This document shows, piece after piece, positions 8,773-16,941 of a stretch of 34,286 nt of DNA. The stretch is from Holophagales bacterium (lineage in GTDB: Bacteria; Acidobacteriota; Holophagae; Holophagales; Holophagaceae). The DNA lies in the NCBI GenBank assembly GCA_031273105.1, contig JAISSN010000165.1, positions 1 through 34,286 of the forward strand, in the 5' to 3' direction. A model generated the notes under the pieces. The model ran no database searches. It was not told the DNA's origin and worked only from the letters and a program-made list of their open reading frames with translations. The position numbers and the translations under genes are program-made. Positions within the stretch are counted from its first letter, which is position 1; each line of letters opens with the position of its first letter.

Positions 8773-9069
8773 ATGAACAAGGCCGAACTGATCAACGCCG
8801 TCGCTAAAGAGGCTGAAATCAGCAAGTCCAAAGCCGCAGTCGCGCTGGATACGGTTATTGCCAGTATCAGCGGCGCCCTGAAGGCGAAAGATAAAGTAAC
8901 CCTTGTGGGTTTCGGTACCTTCTCTACCGCTACCCGCAGCGCCCGCACAGGCCGCAACCCCCGCGACGGCAAAGCTATCAAGATTGCCGCCAAAACTGTT
9001 GCGAAATTTAAACCGGGCAAAAAACTTTCCGACGAAGTAAACGGCAAACATCCAAAGAAGAAAAAATAA
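8773..9069 (+). CDS. HU-family DNA-binding protein
   Basis: Small basic histone-like protein that bends and compacts DNA as a dimer. The predicted 98 residues match the HU/IHF family throughout: MNKAELINAVA at the N-terminus, VTLVGFGTFS before the arm, and the DNA-binding arm RSARTGRNPRDGKAIKI. The C-terminus ends in a lysine tail. I place the start at 8773 rather than the track's 8761 because GGAGGT (8763-8768) is an excellent ribosome-binding site for it and the family begins MNK. It is a single gene with its own promoter and terminator. HU versus IHF cannot be settled from one subunit, but the GRNP arm favours HU. Confidence 0.95.
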   Translation: MNKAELINAVAKEAEISKSKAAVALDTVIASISGALKAKDKVTLVGFGTFSTATRSARTGRNPRDGKAIKIAAKTVAKFKPGKKLSDEVNGKHPKKKK

Positions 9070-9090
9070 TATCGTCTGACTGTTTTTTTG

Positions 9091-9117
9091 AGACGGCCCG
9101 GGTTGTACGGGCCGTCT
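9091..9117 (+). terminator. intrinsic terminator of the HU gene
   Basis: AGACGGCCCG (9091-9100) pairs perfectly with CGGGCCGTCT (9108-9117) around a 7-nt loop, 21 nt after the HU stop codon. It is followed by TGCGTTT and a later seven-T run. A T-run also precedes the stem, so it may work in both directions. Confidence 0.75.
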
Positions 9118-9278
9118 TGCGTTTCAAAGTTTTTTTCGCTTTTTGTTTTTTACCTGACTGCGCATTTTGTTTTTGGAAGAGACAACCGGAGCAATTCGAT
9201 TTCGAGAAAGCCAGACGCGCTACAGGTAGGATTTGGTTGCAAATCCCGCCATAAGCGTCGGTAGAGAAACTTGCCATA

Positions 9279-9327
9279 ATTCCAATTCTAAATAGAAATT
9301 GCTTTAATTTCTATTTAGAATTGGAAT
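9279..9327. repeat. 22-bp perfect hairpin (first of five in a row)
   Basis: ATTCCAATTCTAAATAGAAATT (22 nt, 9279-9300) and its exact complement (9306-9327) are separated by the loop GCTTT. A perfect 22-bp AT-rich stem does not arise readily by chance. It contains TAGAATTGGAAT, which also occurs at 104-115. Confidence 0.7.
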
Positions 9328-9437
9328 GCGCGACACGGATGTCGCGCCGAAATGCGTAGCATTTCTAGAGGCAAGGCGAGACCACGCTCTCGCCGCAGCC
9401 GACTACTTCAAAATTGCAGGACGCAATTTTGAAGTAG
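9328..9437. repeat. four further perfect hairpins, directly adjoining
   Basis: Directly after the 22-bp stem come GCGCGACA/TGTCGCGC (9328-9347, loop of 4), GAAATGC/GCATTTC (9349-9365, loop of 3), GGCGAGA/TCTCGCC (9375-9394, loop of 6) and CTACTTCAAAATTGC with its complement (9403-9437, 15 bp, loop of 5). The whole 9279-9443 block is bounded by an imperfect inverted repeat (ATTCCAATTCTA against ATTCCATTTCTA read from the other strand). It resembles a composite extragenic palindromic element or a highly folded RNA. Confidence 0.65.
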
Positions 9438-9563
9438 AAATGGAATAAGACGTATTTTTTGCCTTAGCATTTTGGGTTTTTGTAAAATTGGGTAAAGGCA
9501 AGCTGCCCTCGACGCAAATTCGCCTTAGCCACCCATAAATATCATAAACTCAGCATTTTTTGA

Positions 9564-9591
9564 TTGCGAAATATTTTAAAACCTGTAGAAT
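9564..9591 (+). promoter_or_regulatory. candidate promoter for the fliL operon
   Basis: TTGCGA (9564-9569) and TAGAAT (9586-9591) are 16 nt apart and lie about 85 nt before the fliL start. The match is moderate. I did not see a clear sigma-28 or sigma-54 flagellar promoter. Confidence 0.35.
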
Positions 9592-9677
9592 TGTTGTGAC
9601 AGGGTTATTCGCTGTTTACAGTTTTTTGAAAAACCAGATAAACTCTAGTCAGGTCGGCTTCCTGGAGGCGTTCTCAC

Positions 9678-10286
9678 ATGAGTATCAAAAAAATCATGAT
9701 ATTTGGCGTCGTAGGCTTGGTTGTCCTCGCGGGCGCAGGCGCGGCGTACTATTTTCTTGTTCTCAACAAGCAGGGCGGGCAAGAGGCATCTGACTCGGGT
9801 CATGAAGAATCCGGTTCATCTGAAGCTCCATCTTCTTCTACTCCGCCGCCCGCTGCCCAGCCTCCTGCCGCAAGTAATGATTACGATGATGATCTTCCCG
9901 CAGGCGAAGAAGATGAAACCGGCATTGTGGTAGCCACGCAAACCCACGTGATCAACCTGCCGACAGCCAGCCCGGGGGCCAGAGGAGGTTTTCTCAAATG
10001 CGTATTCGCCATCTTTATCAGAGACGCGGAGCTGGGTGCGCAAATGACCTCTGAAACTCCTACTCCCCAAAGGGAAGAGGCAAAGGCCATCATATTGGAA
10101 ATCCTTTCTGATATGACCGCTGAAGAGGTTCTTGACAGTGAAATCAGAATAACCGTAAGGCAGGACATCATGGACAGGCTTAATGAAAGCTTCAGGCCAA
10201 AGCCCTCCGCCGACAAAAAAGCGCCGCAACGCCCCAGGAAGCCCATCAAAGACGTGCTGATTACCGAATGGGCTGTTCAACGATGA
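9678..10286 (+). CDS. fliL: flagellar basal body-associated protein FliL
   Basis: Inner-membrane protein that associates with the flagellar stators around the basal body and supports motor torque. The 202 residues comprise a short cytoplasmic start, one membrane span (about residues 6-28, IMIFGVVGLVVLAGAGAAYYF), a low-complexity Ser/Pro/Ala/acidic linker (about 34-80) and a periplasmic FliL domain. That domain carries the family pattern of a beta strand (FLKCVFAIFI), a helix ending MTAEEVL, an IRITVRQDI strand, and a closing KDVLITEWAVQ. GGAGG lies 10 nt before the ATG. fliN follows in the same direction, supporting the call. The sequence identity to textbook FliL is modest, so the call rests on topology, motif order and neighbour. 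Confidence 0.8.
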   Translation: MSIKKIMIFGVVGLVVLAGAGAAYYFLVLNKQGGQEASDSGHEESGSSEAPSSSTPPPAAQPPAASNDYDDDLPAGEEDETGIVVATQTHVINLPTASPGARGGFLKCVFAIFIRDAELGAQMTSETPTPQREEAKAIILEILSDMTAEEVLDSEIRITVRQDIMDRLNESFRPKPSADKKAPQRPRKPIKDVLITEWAVQR

Positions 10287-10307
10287 GTGATAAGTCAGTG
10301 ATAAGTT
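10286..10307 (+). repeat. 11-bp tandem direct repeat after fliL
   Basis: AGTGATAAGTC (10286-10296) is followed immediately by AGTGATAAGTT (10297-10307), starting on the last base of the fliL stop codon. It may be a simple replication-slippage product. Confidence 0.6.
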
Positions 10308-10349
10308 AGCCCCACGCTTTGCAATGCCTTTTGGTATTTTTTTGACCCT

Positions 10350-10661
10350 ATGCCAATTACGAGACGCCCTGAAAAAAACGAATCTGAAAAGGCCGCCACT
10401 TTTGTGAGCGTGATTGCCGACCTGATTCCGTTCATTGATACGCCTTTTCGCCTCAACATCAATCTGGGCGAAACCAAAATGACCATTCAGGATTTGTTGG
10501 ATTTGGAGGTTGGCTCTATCATTGAACTTAAAAAAAGCGCCGGAGAACCGATGGATGTGTTGGTCAAAAACAAAACGATCATGAGAGGCGAAGTTACCGT
10601 GCTGGAAGATTCCCTCGGCCTCCGTATTGTGGAAATAGTAGACCTTTCCAAAAAAGTGTGA
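10350..10661 (+). CDS. fliN: flagellar motor switch protein FliN
   Basis: Component of the flagellar C-ring that, with FliM and FliG, sets rotation direction and helps dock export cargo. The 103 residues end in a SpoA domain: VIADLIPFIDTPFRLNINLG, then the LLDLEVGSIIELKKSAGEP core, then VLVKNKTIMRGEVTVLEDSLGLRIVEIV. The usual G(E)V strand and the length match short FliN proteins. No ribosome-binding site is visible before the ATG (the preceding bases are T-rich), so the start is less certain, but the next in-frame ATG would cut into the domain. It lies 63 nt after fliL and 12 nt before the thiD-like gene. No fliM is present here. Confidence 0.85.
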   Translation: MPITRRPEKNESEKAATFVSVIADLIPFIDTPFRLNINLGETKMTIQDLLDLEVGSIIELKKSAGEPMDVLVKNKTIMRGEVTVLEDSLGLRIVEIVDLSKKV

Positions 10662-10673
10662 TTTTTCTGGTGG

Positions 10674-11546
10674 ATGCGCCGGTTTGGACAACCTAATTTC
10701 AGATGTCCCTATCAGCTTGATGTTACAGGAGGCAGTATCCGCCGCCAGTTTGGACAGAGCTTAATTTCAGACGTTCCTATCGCGTTGTTCCTGGGCGGCT
10801 TTGACCCTTCCGGCGGCGCTGGGATTTTGCGCGACGCTGTGACTGTATCCGGTCTGGGCGTTCATCCGATGGCCATCCCTATGGCCGAAACGGTGCAAAA
10901 TGGCGTTGAGTGCATAGATATAGCCCCGCCTGGCCTAAACCCGCTTGCGCGCTTGTATTCGCTGAAACCCCATCTGTGCGGGAGCTGGGGCGTAAAGCTA
11001 TCCATGTTTTACAATTGCTCACTGTTGCGCGACCTGGCGCCGCAAATTCATCAACTGGGGCCGAGCGCCGCGATATGGGATCCCGTGATAGCGCCGACAA
11101 ATGGAGCAAAATTGCACAATCCCGCTTCCATCAAAGAAGCTCTCGGCCTGCTTTCCAATGGTCTATGGCTGGCCTCGCCAAACATACCTGAGGCCCGCCT
11201 GCTTGCGGATATTCCCGATGGGCCTCTGGAGGCCGTAGCAAAAAAACTGGTGGATTTGGGGATGAAATGCGTGTGGATTCGCGGCGGTCACGGCTCTGGT
11301 AAAACAGTGCAAGATCTTTGGTGTGACAATGACGGCTCTAAGTGGCTGACGCCATACAAGCGCCTTGATGGGGACCCTAGAGGCTCCGGCTGCACGGCGA
11401 CATCCGCGTGGCTGGCGTTTCGCCTTAACGGAATGGAGCCAATACGCGCCGCTGAAGCCGCTGTACAATACATAAGAAGCGCCTGGAACAGGTTACACAC
11501 ACCGGGAAGAGCAGGCCGCCTGACGTTTCCGCCAAGAGTACAGTAA
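10674..11546 (+). CDS. thiD: ThiD-like hydroxymethylpyrimidine (phosphate) kinase
   Basis: Ribokinase-superfamily enzyme that phosphorylates hydroxymethylpyrimidine (phosphate) for thiamine synthesis. Recognisable blocks are GGFDPSGGAGILRDAVT near residue 42, WDPVIAPTNGAKL in the middle, and the C-terminal anion-hole motif GDPRGSGCTATSAWLA, whose Gly/Cys pattern fits ThiD. At 290 residues it is slightly long. The first about 35 residues (before DVPIALFLGG) are not conserved and come from a partial duplication in the DNA, so the true start may lie further in, although no standard start codon is available there. The stop overlaps the next gene as TAATG. No other thiamine genes are here, so substrate specificity is not proven. 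Confidence 0.75.
   Translation: MRRFGQPNFRCPYQLDVTGGSIRRQFGQSLISDVPIALFLGGFDPSGGAGILRDAVTVSGLGVHPMAIPMAETVQNGVECIDIAPPGLNPLARLYSLKPHLCGSWGVKLSMFYNCSLLRDLAPQIHQLGPSAAIWDPVIAPTNGAKLHNPASIKEALGLLSNGLWLASPNIPEARLLADIPDGPLEAVAKKLVDLGMKCVWIRGGHGSGKTVQDLWCDNDGSKWLTPYKRLDGDPRGSGCTATSAWLAFRLNGMEPIRAAEAAVQYIRSAWNRLHTPGRAGRLTFPPRVQ
10682..10781 (+). repeat. imperfect direct repeat at the 5' end of the thiD-like gene
   Basis: GTTTGGACA...TAATTTCAGA.GT.CCTATC occurs at 10682-10714 and again at 10748-10781, 66 nt apart. The copies differ by a few substitutions and a 1-nt gap, which puts the second half of copy 1 in a different reading frame. The pattern suggests a duplication of the original gene start followed by decay of the upstream copy. 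Confidence 0.6.
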
Positions 11547-12724
11547 TGATAAGAGAAGGTCACGGTTTTGTTATTCAAACAGCCCCGGATTCTCCCTGGT
11601 CTGGGTGGTTCAGTGTAAGGGAATTAGACTGGGCTGATCTTATAAAAACAAGCCCGTCAATGTTTTTGCGGCGACTGGGGGAAATCCTGGCCGTATTGCC
11701 AGGAGGCGTTGCGATTTTATGGGACATCGTGGAAGCGCCGCAACAGAGCGGCCCCGCCCTGCTGACCACACTGGAAAGCATATTGCTGTATTTGCCTGGC
11801 CTCAGCCTTCACCTAAAAAGGCCGTTGCTCTCTGATCCGATTGAGGCCCCCCTTAACGCATGGTACCACTCACGGGAAGCGCCGGATGGCGATTTGGCTG
11901 AATGGTGGCGCAAGGGCTTCATTGGATGGGTTCCAGAGTCCGGGAGCGGTTGGTCTTTGCCGGGAATAGGATATGCGCCAACGGATGAGGATGACTGCCC
12001 CAGCGGCATGTTATGGGGCGATGTGACGATACCAGTGCCGGCGGTGCGCCATCTGGACTTCGAGGGCCTCAAACTCGCCCTTGAAGATGCCCAGGCGCAC
12101 GTGGAGCGGGCATTGAGTCTGCGCGTCAACGTAGGCGCGTGGCCTCAATCAATTACGTTCCAGCGCCGTAAAACCGCGTGGCGGCTAATGCTTACAGGCG
12201 GATGGGAATATCAAATTTCAGGTCAATCATGGGAAACGCTTGCCTCCGACTTATTTTCGCTGCAAAAAAAGCTGCGCGATCAGTTGAAGTGCGCGATTCA
12301 TACAGGTATAAGTCACAACGCAATAATCGCGGGAATACTCGGCGAACAAGCCATGAGGCACGGTCTGCCGTGGCGGAACGCTTTGGGCTTACCTCCTGCC
12401 CCGCCAAGCTTTACGCCGGGCATATTCGCCGACCCCAGAAAAACAAGCCCGCTTGAAGCCAGGGCTTCTCTCCCCAAACCATTAGCCCCGTTGCTATCAG
12501 ACCCGCCTGTCGCGCTGCTCCGCGTACCAACAGCGCCATCAATGGAAGGAGTTCGCGCCTTTTTGCGAAGCCTGGAAGCGGCGCCGGCCATTCGCTGGCT
12601 TCCGCGTGAAATACCCCCGCCAGGTCCATTTCACGCAGATATTCCATGGGATCTGCCGGAAACGCTTCCCGCCGTCGCGGATGGCAATACAAGCCAGCCC
12701 AGGCTGTTTGACTGGGACGAATGA
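11546..12724 (+). CDS. unknown protein coupled to dnaG, with C-terminal clamp-binding-like motif
   Basis: I do not recognise this 392-residue protein. It has no signal peptide or membrane span and is rich in Trp and Pro. It lacks the nucleotide-binding or metal-binding motifs that I could check by eye. A long helical stretch is likely around residues 165-250. The last residues read TSQPRLFDWDE; QPRLF fits the QxxLF form of the sliding-clamp-binding peptide found at the ends of many replication and repair proteins. Its start overlaps the thiD stop (TAATG) and its stop overlaps the dnaG start (ATGA), so it is very probably co-translated with primase. A role in replication or repair is an inference from position and motif only. 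Confidence 0.85.
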   Translation: MIREGHGFVIQTAPDSPWSGWFSVRELDWADLIKTSPSMFLRRLGEILAVLPGGVAILWDIVEAPQQSGPALLTTLESILLYLPGLSLHLKRPLLSDPIEAPLNAWYHSREAPDGDLAEWWRKGFIGWVPESGSGWSLPGIGYAPTDEDDCPSGMLWGDVTIPVPAVRHLDFEGLKLALEDAQAHVERALSLRVNVGAWPQSITFQRRKTAWRLMLTGGWEYQISGQSWETLASDLFSLQKKLRDQLKCAIHTGISHNAIIAGILGEQAMRHGLPWRNALGLPPAPPSFTPGIFADPRKTSPLEARASLPKPLAPLLSDPPVALLRVPTAPSMEGVRAFLRSLEAAPAIRWLPREIPPPGPFHADIPWDLPETLPAVADGNTSQPRLFDWDE

Positions 12725-14445
12725 TGCGGGACAGGGAATTGATTCAGCGGATAAAAGACGCGACAGACCTTGCAGAGCTAGTCGGTCAGGTTGTCAGGCT
12801 GCGTCGCCAGGGAAACGCCTGGACCGGCCTCTGTCCTTTTCATTCAGAGAGGACACCCAGCTTTAGCGTAGTACCGGACAAAGGATTTTACCATTGCTTT
12901 GGCTGCAACGCGCACGGCGACGCCTTCACATGGCTGATGGAACGCGAAGGCTTGAGTTTTGCCGAAGCAAAAGAGCAGCTGGCTAAAGCGGCGGGTATTG
13001 AACTGCCAGTCTATAGCGCGGGGCAGGACTTTGCCAAAGAAGAATTAAACTCCAGAATACGTTCCGCTCTGGAAATAGCCCAGGTCTATTATCAGCGCCG
13101 CTTAAACGAGGGCGGCCCCGCCAGGGATTATCTGCGTCAGCGCGGCGTCAGCGATGATTTTGCAAAGACGGCCGGACTTGGCTTTGCGCCCGACGGCTGG
13201 GAAAACATTGTAAACTTGCTGCGCCAGCACAATTTCAGTTCAGAGCTAATCGAACAAACGGGTCTGGCGACGCGCAACGACCGTGGAAACCTGCGGGACT
13301 TCATGCACAGTCGTCTCACGATACCAATTCATGATACGAGAGGGCGCCTGGTGGCTTTTGGCGGCAGGGCGATGGGCGACGACAAGCCGAAGTACTTGAA
13401 CACGCGCGAGACCCAACTCTTTAAGAAAAGCGAAACGCTATTTGGCTTTCATCGCGCCAAAGGGCATTTGCGCGACGGCGCGCTACTCGTGGAAGGTTAC
13501 TTTGACGTTCTCACGCTACACCAGGAAGGCATAAACCAGGCCGTTGCCCCGCTGGGTACGTCCCTTACAGATGAACAGATCAAAGCCATCGCCAGATTCA
13601 CAAAAAAAATCGTACTCTGCTTTGACGGCGACGCCGCCGGCCAAAGGGCGACTGAAAGATCCCTTAAACTGGCCCTGCCTTTGGGCTTAGACATCAGATT
13701 ATTACTGCTTCCGCCAAACGAAGACCCCGACACTTGGTGTATAAGGCTTGGCGCAGATGGGTTCCGCGACTTGATCAGACGAGCGCCCGATTGGGCGGGT
13801 TTTGTGCTGGATCGCGCGCGGGAGGGCCGCGACATCAGAAAAATTGCGGACAGGATGGAAATATTTCAAACATTCGTGACATTTTTCGCGTTTCTCCCTC
13901 GGACGCCGGAAAATTGGAGCCTTCTCCAAAGCGTAGCGGCGGAGTTGAGCATTCCAAAGCACGAACTAAATCGCGCGCTAAAAAACCAAGCGGCGCAAAA
14001 AACGCAAAACGTCGGCAACGCGCGAATCCACGAGGTCGAGAGCCTTGATGTGGATGAATTGATACGGTCGCTTATTATCCTTTGCCGCGACGCGGACAAG
14101 CGGCGGGAAATACTTCAACTGCCAACCGCCTGGTGGGAATACTTAAAGGGCGCGCCAATACTGCAAGCCGTTTTAGACAGCGATGGCAGCGATTTGCTCA
14201 TTCCTGACGAACTCCTGGGCGCTATCAGAAGACTCGAAGCAACCTGGGCAAACAAAGAAGATTCGGTTATAGCTATAGAAAGGACCATACACAATCTGGA
14301 AAAGGCGTACTTGCTCAGGGAGATAAAGTTAGGCGCCCAAATGCTGAAAAGCCCGGAAATACTCACGGACTCTGAGGCCAGGAATCGTCTTGAAGAGCGC
14401 CAGGCCAGGTTGCTTCAACGCAAATCGTCATTGCTCAGAAAATAA
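12721..14445 (+). CDS. dnaG: DNA primase DnaG
   Basis: Synthesises RNA primers for replication, recruited by the DnaB helicase. The 574 residues start with the CHC2 zinc-binding domain (Cys38, His41, Cys59, Cys62 in LCPFH...YHCFGC). The core follows, with FGGRAMGDDKPKYLNTRET, then the TOPRIM active-site segment LLVEGYFDVLTLHQ (about residue 257) and the metal-binding LCFDGDAAGQRA (about 300). The C-terminal 150 residues match the helical helicase-binding region in size. The start is either of two adjacent ATG codons (12721 or 12724), overlapping the upstream stop. It is followed by rpoD, an arrangement familiar from macromolecular-synthesis operons, but rpsU is absent. Confidence 0.97.
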   Translation: MMRDRELIQRIKDATDLAELVGQVVRLRRQGNAWTGLCPFHSERTPSFSVVPDKGFYHCFGCNAHGDAFTWLMEREGLSFAEAKEQLAKAAGIELPVYSAGQDFAKEELNSRIRSALEIAQVYYQRRLNEGGPARDYLRQRGVSDDFAKTAGLGFAPDGWENIVNLLRQHNFSSELIEQTGLATRNDRGNLRDFMHSRLTIPIHDTRGRLVAFGGRAMGDDKPKYLNTRETQLFKKSETLFGFHRAKGHLRDGALLVEGYFDVLTLHQEGINQAVAPLGTSLTDEQIKAIARFTKKIVLCFDGDAAGQRATERSLKLALPLGLDIRLLLLPPNEDPDTWCIRLGADGFRDLIRRAPDWAGFVLDRAREGRDIRKIADRMEIFQTFVTFFAFLPRTPENWSLLQSVAAELSIPKHELNRALKNQAAQKTQNVGNARIHEVESLDVDELIRSLIILCRDADKRREILQLPTAWWEYLKGAPILQAVLDSDGSDLLIPDELLGAIRRLEATWANKEDSVIAIERTIHNLEKAYLLREIKLGAQMLKSPEILTDSEARNRLEERQARLLQRKSSLLRK

Positions 14446-14452
14446 TTTACCC

Positions 14453-14480
14453 TTGATTTTTGACAGAAACATACTATACT
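14453..14480 (+). promoter_or_regulatory. candidate promoter of rpoD
   Basis: TTGATT (14453-14458) and TATACT (14475-14480) are 16 nt apart in the short dnaG-rpoD gap. A better -35 match, TTGACA (14460-14465), is only 9 nt from the -10 and so is not usable with it. The leader would be about 13 nt, so the position is tight but acceptable. Confidence 0.5.
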
Positions 14481-14499
14481 GAAAGGTTCTGAGGTTTTG

Positions 14500-16224
14500 A
14501 TGTTTTTCAGCCCACCGCGCGAATGCTACTATCCCCTTACAAAGGCGCTCATCTCTTTGGGAAAAAAACGTGGCTACGTTCTTTTAGACGAGTTGAACGA
14601 CTTCATACCCGAGACCAGTTCCATAGTTGAAGACATGGAGCAACTGGAGTCCATGTTTCTCAGGCTCGGCATCGGCGTAGGCGCCACTAAAGAAGAAGCG
14701 ATTGAGGCCAGAAAGGCCGCCATAGCGGAAAAGGCCGCCTCTTTTGACTTTTCAGGCAGGGCCGACAAAGAAAAAGGGATTGACATTGAAATTGACGACC
14801 CTGAAGGTGATAAGTTCAACGATCCCGTGCGCATGTACCTAAAGGAAATGGGTACGGTTCCTCTGCTAAAGCGCGAGGATGAAGTTGAAATTGCCAAGCG
14901 CATTGAAGTTGGCATCAGGGGCGTTATGAGGTCCCTGTCCAGAAGCCGTCTGGCCTCCAGCCTGCTGATTGACATCGGCAAAATGCTAAAGGAAAATCCA
15001 GGCAAAATACGGGAAGTGGTTGGACTGTCCGATGAAGTTGACGAAGACGAAGACGCGGGCAATACCTCAGCTACGCAGCACGTCCATAATCAATTTGAAA
15101 AACTGCTCCAGCATGACAAAGCCCTTCAGGATCTTGTAAGCGATAAACTAGTCGGCAAGGTTCCTTCAAAATTCAGGAAAAATTTAAACCGCGAAATCCT
15201 CTTCCGTCGCGCGCGCATAAGCAGGCAAATACGCCGCTTAGGGCTGAACAGCCTTGCCGTCACGCGCTTGATTGATAAGATCACCAAGCAACATGAAAAA
15301 GTCAGGGAAGGCGAGCGCCGCCTCAGGGAGCTAAAGGACAGAATTGGAAATCCGGTATTTGCGTCACTCAGGGAGAAGTACAAAAGGGAAATAGACGTAA
15401 TTACCAATGAGCTAAATCGTTTTTTTCAAAGATACGAAACCGACAGCGAAAATTTTCACGCGGACTATCAAGGGCTCAAACACGCGGAAAGCATTTGCAG
15501 GGCGGCAAAAGCCGAATTGATCGAAGCCAACCTGCGCTTGGTCGTGTCTATAGCCAAACGCTACACCAACAGAGGGCTGCAGTTCCTGGACCTCATACAA
15601 GAGGGCAACATAGGCCTCATGAAAGCAGTGGATAAGTTTGAATACTCAAGGGGATTCAAATTCAGCACATACGCCACCTGGTGGATTCGCCAGGCCATCA
15701 CGAGGGCTATAGCGGATCAGGCCCGCACTATCCGCATACCGGTTCACATGATTGAGACTATCAACAAACTGATACGGACGCAGAGAGAGCTGGTGCAAAA
15801 ACTCGGCAGGGAGCCTCTTGGCGAAGAAATCGCAAAAGCCATGGACATGCCCGTTGCCAAGGTCCGTAAGGTCATGAAGATTGCCCAGGAGCCAATCAGC
15901 CTGGAAACCCCAATCGGTGAAGAAGAAGACAGTCATTTAGGCGATTTTATTGAGGACAGGGCGATACTATCCCCGGTCGAGCAGGTAGTTCAGCAGCGTT
16001 TGAAAGAAACTGTAAACACCGTGCTTAAAACGCTTTCAGAGCGCGAGGAAAAAGTATTGCGTATGCGGTTTGGCGTTGGTGAAGAAACCAATGAACACAC
16101 GCTTGAAGAGGTCGGCAGCGAATTTGCCGTGACCCGCGAGCGCATACGGCAAATCGAATCCAAAGCCCTGAGAAAAATCCGCCACCCCCGCTACTCAAAA
16201 ACGCTGAAGGCGTTTTTGGGATGA
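14500..16224 (+). CDS. rpoD: primary sigma factor RpoD (sigma-70)
   Basis: Directs RNA polymerase to housekeeping promoters. The 574 residues contain region 1.1 ([14 protein letters not shown]), region 1.2 ([29 protein letters not shown], about 107-136), a non-conserved insert of about 200 residues, regions 2.1-2.4 ([13 protein letters not shown] through [23 protein letters not shown], about 340-425), region 3 and region 4.2 ([24 protein letters not shown]). It ends in the typical short tail after RKIRHP. The ATG at 14500 has GAGGT just upstream; the track's 14497 is a TTG too close to that site. It follows dnaG with its own candidate promoter. Confidence 0.97.
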   Translation: MFFSPPRECYYPLTKALISLGKKRGYVLLDELNDFIPETSSIVEDMEQLESMFLRLGIGVGATKEEAIEARKAAIAEKAASFDFSGRADKEKGIDIEIDDPEGDKFNDPVRMYLKEMGTVPLLKREDEVEIAKRIEVGIRGVMRSLSRSRLASSLLIDIGKMLKENPGKIREVVGLSDEVDEDEDAGNTSATQHVHNQFEKLLQHDKALQDLVSDKLVGKVPSKFRKNLNREILFRRARISRQIRRLGLNSLAVTRLIDKITKQHEKVREGERRLRELKDRIGNPVFASLREKYKREIDVITNELNRFFQRYETDSENFHADYQGLKHAESICRAAKAELIEANLRLVVSIAKRYTNRGLQFLDLIQEGNIGLMKAVDKFEYSRGFKFSTYATWWIRQAITRAIADQARTIRIPVHMIETINKLIRTQRELVQKLGREPLGEEIAKAMDMPVAKVRKVMKIAQEPISLETPIGEEEDSHLGDFIEDRAILSPVEQVVQQRLKETVNTVLKTLSEREEKVLRMRFGVGEETNEHTLEEVGSEFAVTRERIRQIESKALRKIRHPRYSKTLKAFLG

Positions 16225-16260
16225 TCAAATTCTAATGTCAGAGTCAGAGATACTGGAACC

Positions 16261-16941
16261 CTATTCCCTGTTCTCAAGGCGCTGGAAGCGAAATCTCACT
16301 TGACGCGCCAGAGCGCGGCCTTCAGGCGAGGCCGCCTCGCCTTCAACTATTGAATCCCCCCTGAATTCGGGAATCATTAGCATCGGCTCTATTCCATACG
16401 ATACAAGCCTCCTGGCCACAGCCTGGGCGCGCTCACTGCTTAACGCCCACGCATCGCCGCCATTGCGGCTACGCTCCCGTGGCGCCGCCTGTCCTTCCAG
16501 CACCAGGCTATACCCTTGGTATTCTCTGCTCAACGCGGCAATTCGCTCCAGCCAGGGCTGAAATTCCTGCCTTACCACCGCGCTGCCTTCGTCGAAAAGT
16601 ATGCTCCCCCTGAACGTGACAACCCGCAGGCGCACGCCTTCATCCGGCCCTTCTTCGGTTTTTTCCTCGGCAACAAGTTTTTCCAAATCAGAAGCCCTGT
16701 CGGGATCAATCCCCAAAGCCCCCGGCAAAATGCCATCCCCTTCGGGCACCTCGCTCTTTAGCCCCAGTTCCTCCCTCAGCGCCTGAATCAGCGCGCCTGG
16801 GTTAGGATTATTAAGGTAAGTATAAGAAAGAACGACAGCGAAAAAAGCCATGAGCTGAACCATGAGGTCAGCAAAAGAAATGAGCCACAAGTTTTCTAAC
16901 TGACCATCCTTTTTCTGGGTTTTCCCAAAGTAGTCACGCAC
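16261..16941 (-). CDS. motB: flagellar stator protein MotB
   Basis: Stator subunit that anchors MotA to peptidoglycan and carries the proton (or sodium) binding residue. Of 226 residues, the single membrane span (about 18-42, WLISFADLMVQLMAFFAVVLSY) contains the essential Asp25 in the SFADLM motif. The periplasmic part ends in an OmpA-like domain with the LSSERAQAVARRLVSYGI helix, but the usual GHTD-type peptidoglycan-binding motif is replaced by EGQAAPRERS. The start is GTG with GGGAGGG upstream; it overlaps the end of motA by 8 nt, so the pair is coupled. The 3' end is only 36 nt from the convergent rpoD, with no visible terminator between. Confidence 0.9.
   Translation of the reverse strand: MRDYFGKTQKKDGQLENLWLISFADLMVQLMAFFAVVLSYTYLNNPNPGALIQALREELGLKSEVPEGDGILPGALGIDPDRASDLEKLVAEEKTEEGPDEGVRLRVVTFRGSILFDEGSAVVRQEFQPWLERIAALSREYQGYSLVLEGQAAPRERSRNGGDAWALSSERAQAVARRLVSYGIEPMLMIPEFRGDSIVEGEAASPEGRALARQVRFRFQRLENRE

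Larger units (their letters stand above)
9118..9677. other. 560-nt intergenic region with hairpin cluster and fliL promoter
   Basis: There is no supported gene. The first 150 nt are T-rich and featureless. From 9279 to 9437 there are five consecutive hairpins (listed separately). The last 240 nt precede fliL and include a weak promoter candidate. Confidence 0.5.

Noticed and set aside
9816-10691. 291-residue minus-strand ORF
   Set aside because: It lies antisense to fliL and fliN, whose domains are recognisable; the peptide shows no family features.
14574-15062. 162-residue minus-strand ORF
   Set aside because: Ser/Met-rich shadow of rpoD with no recognisable domain.
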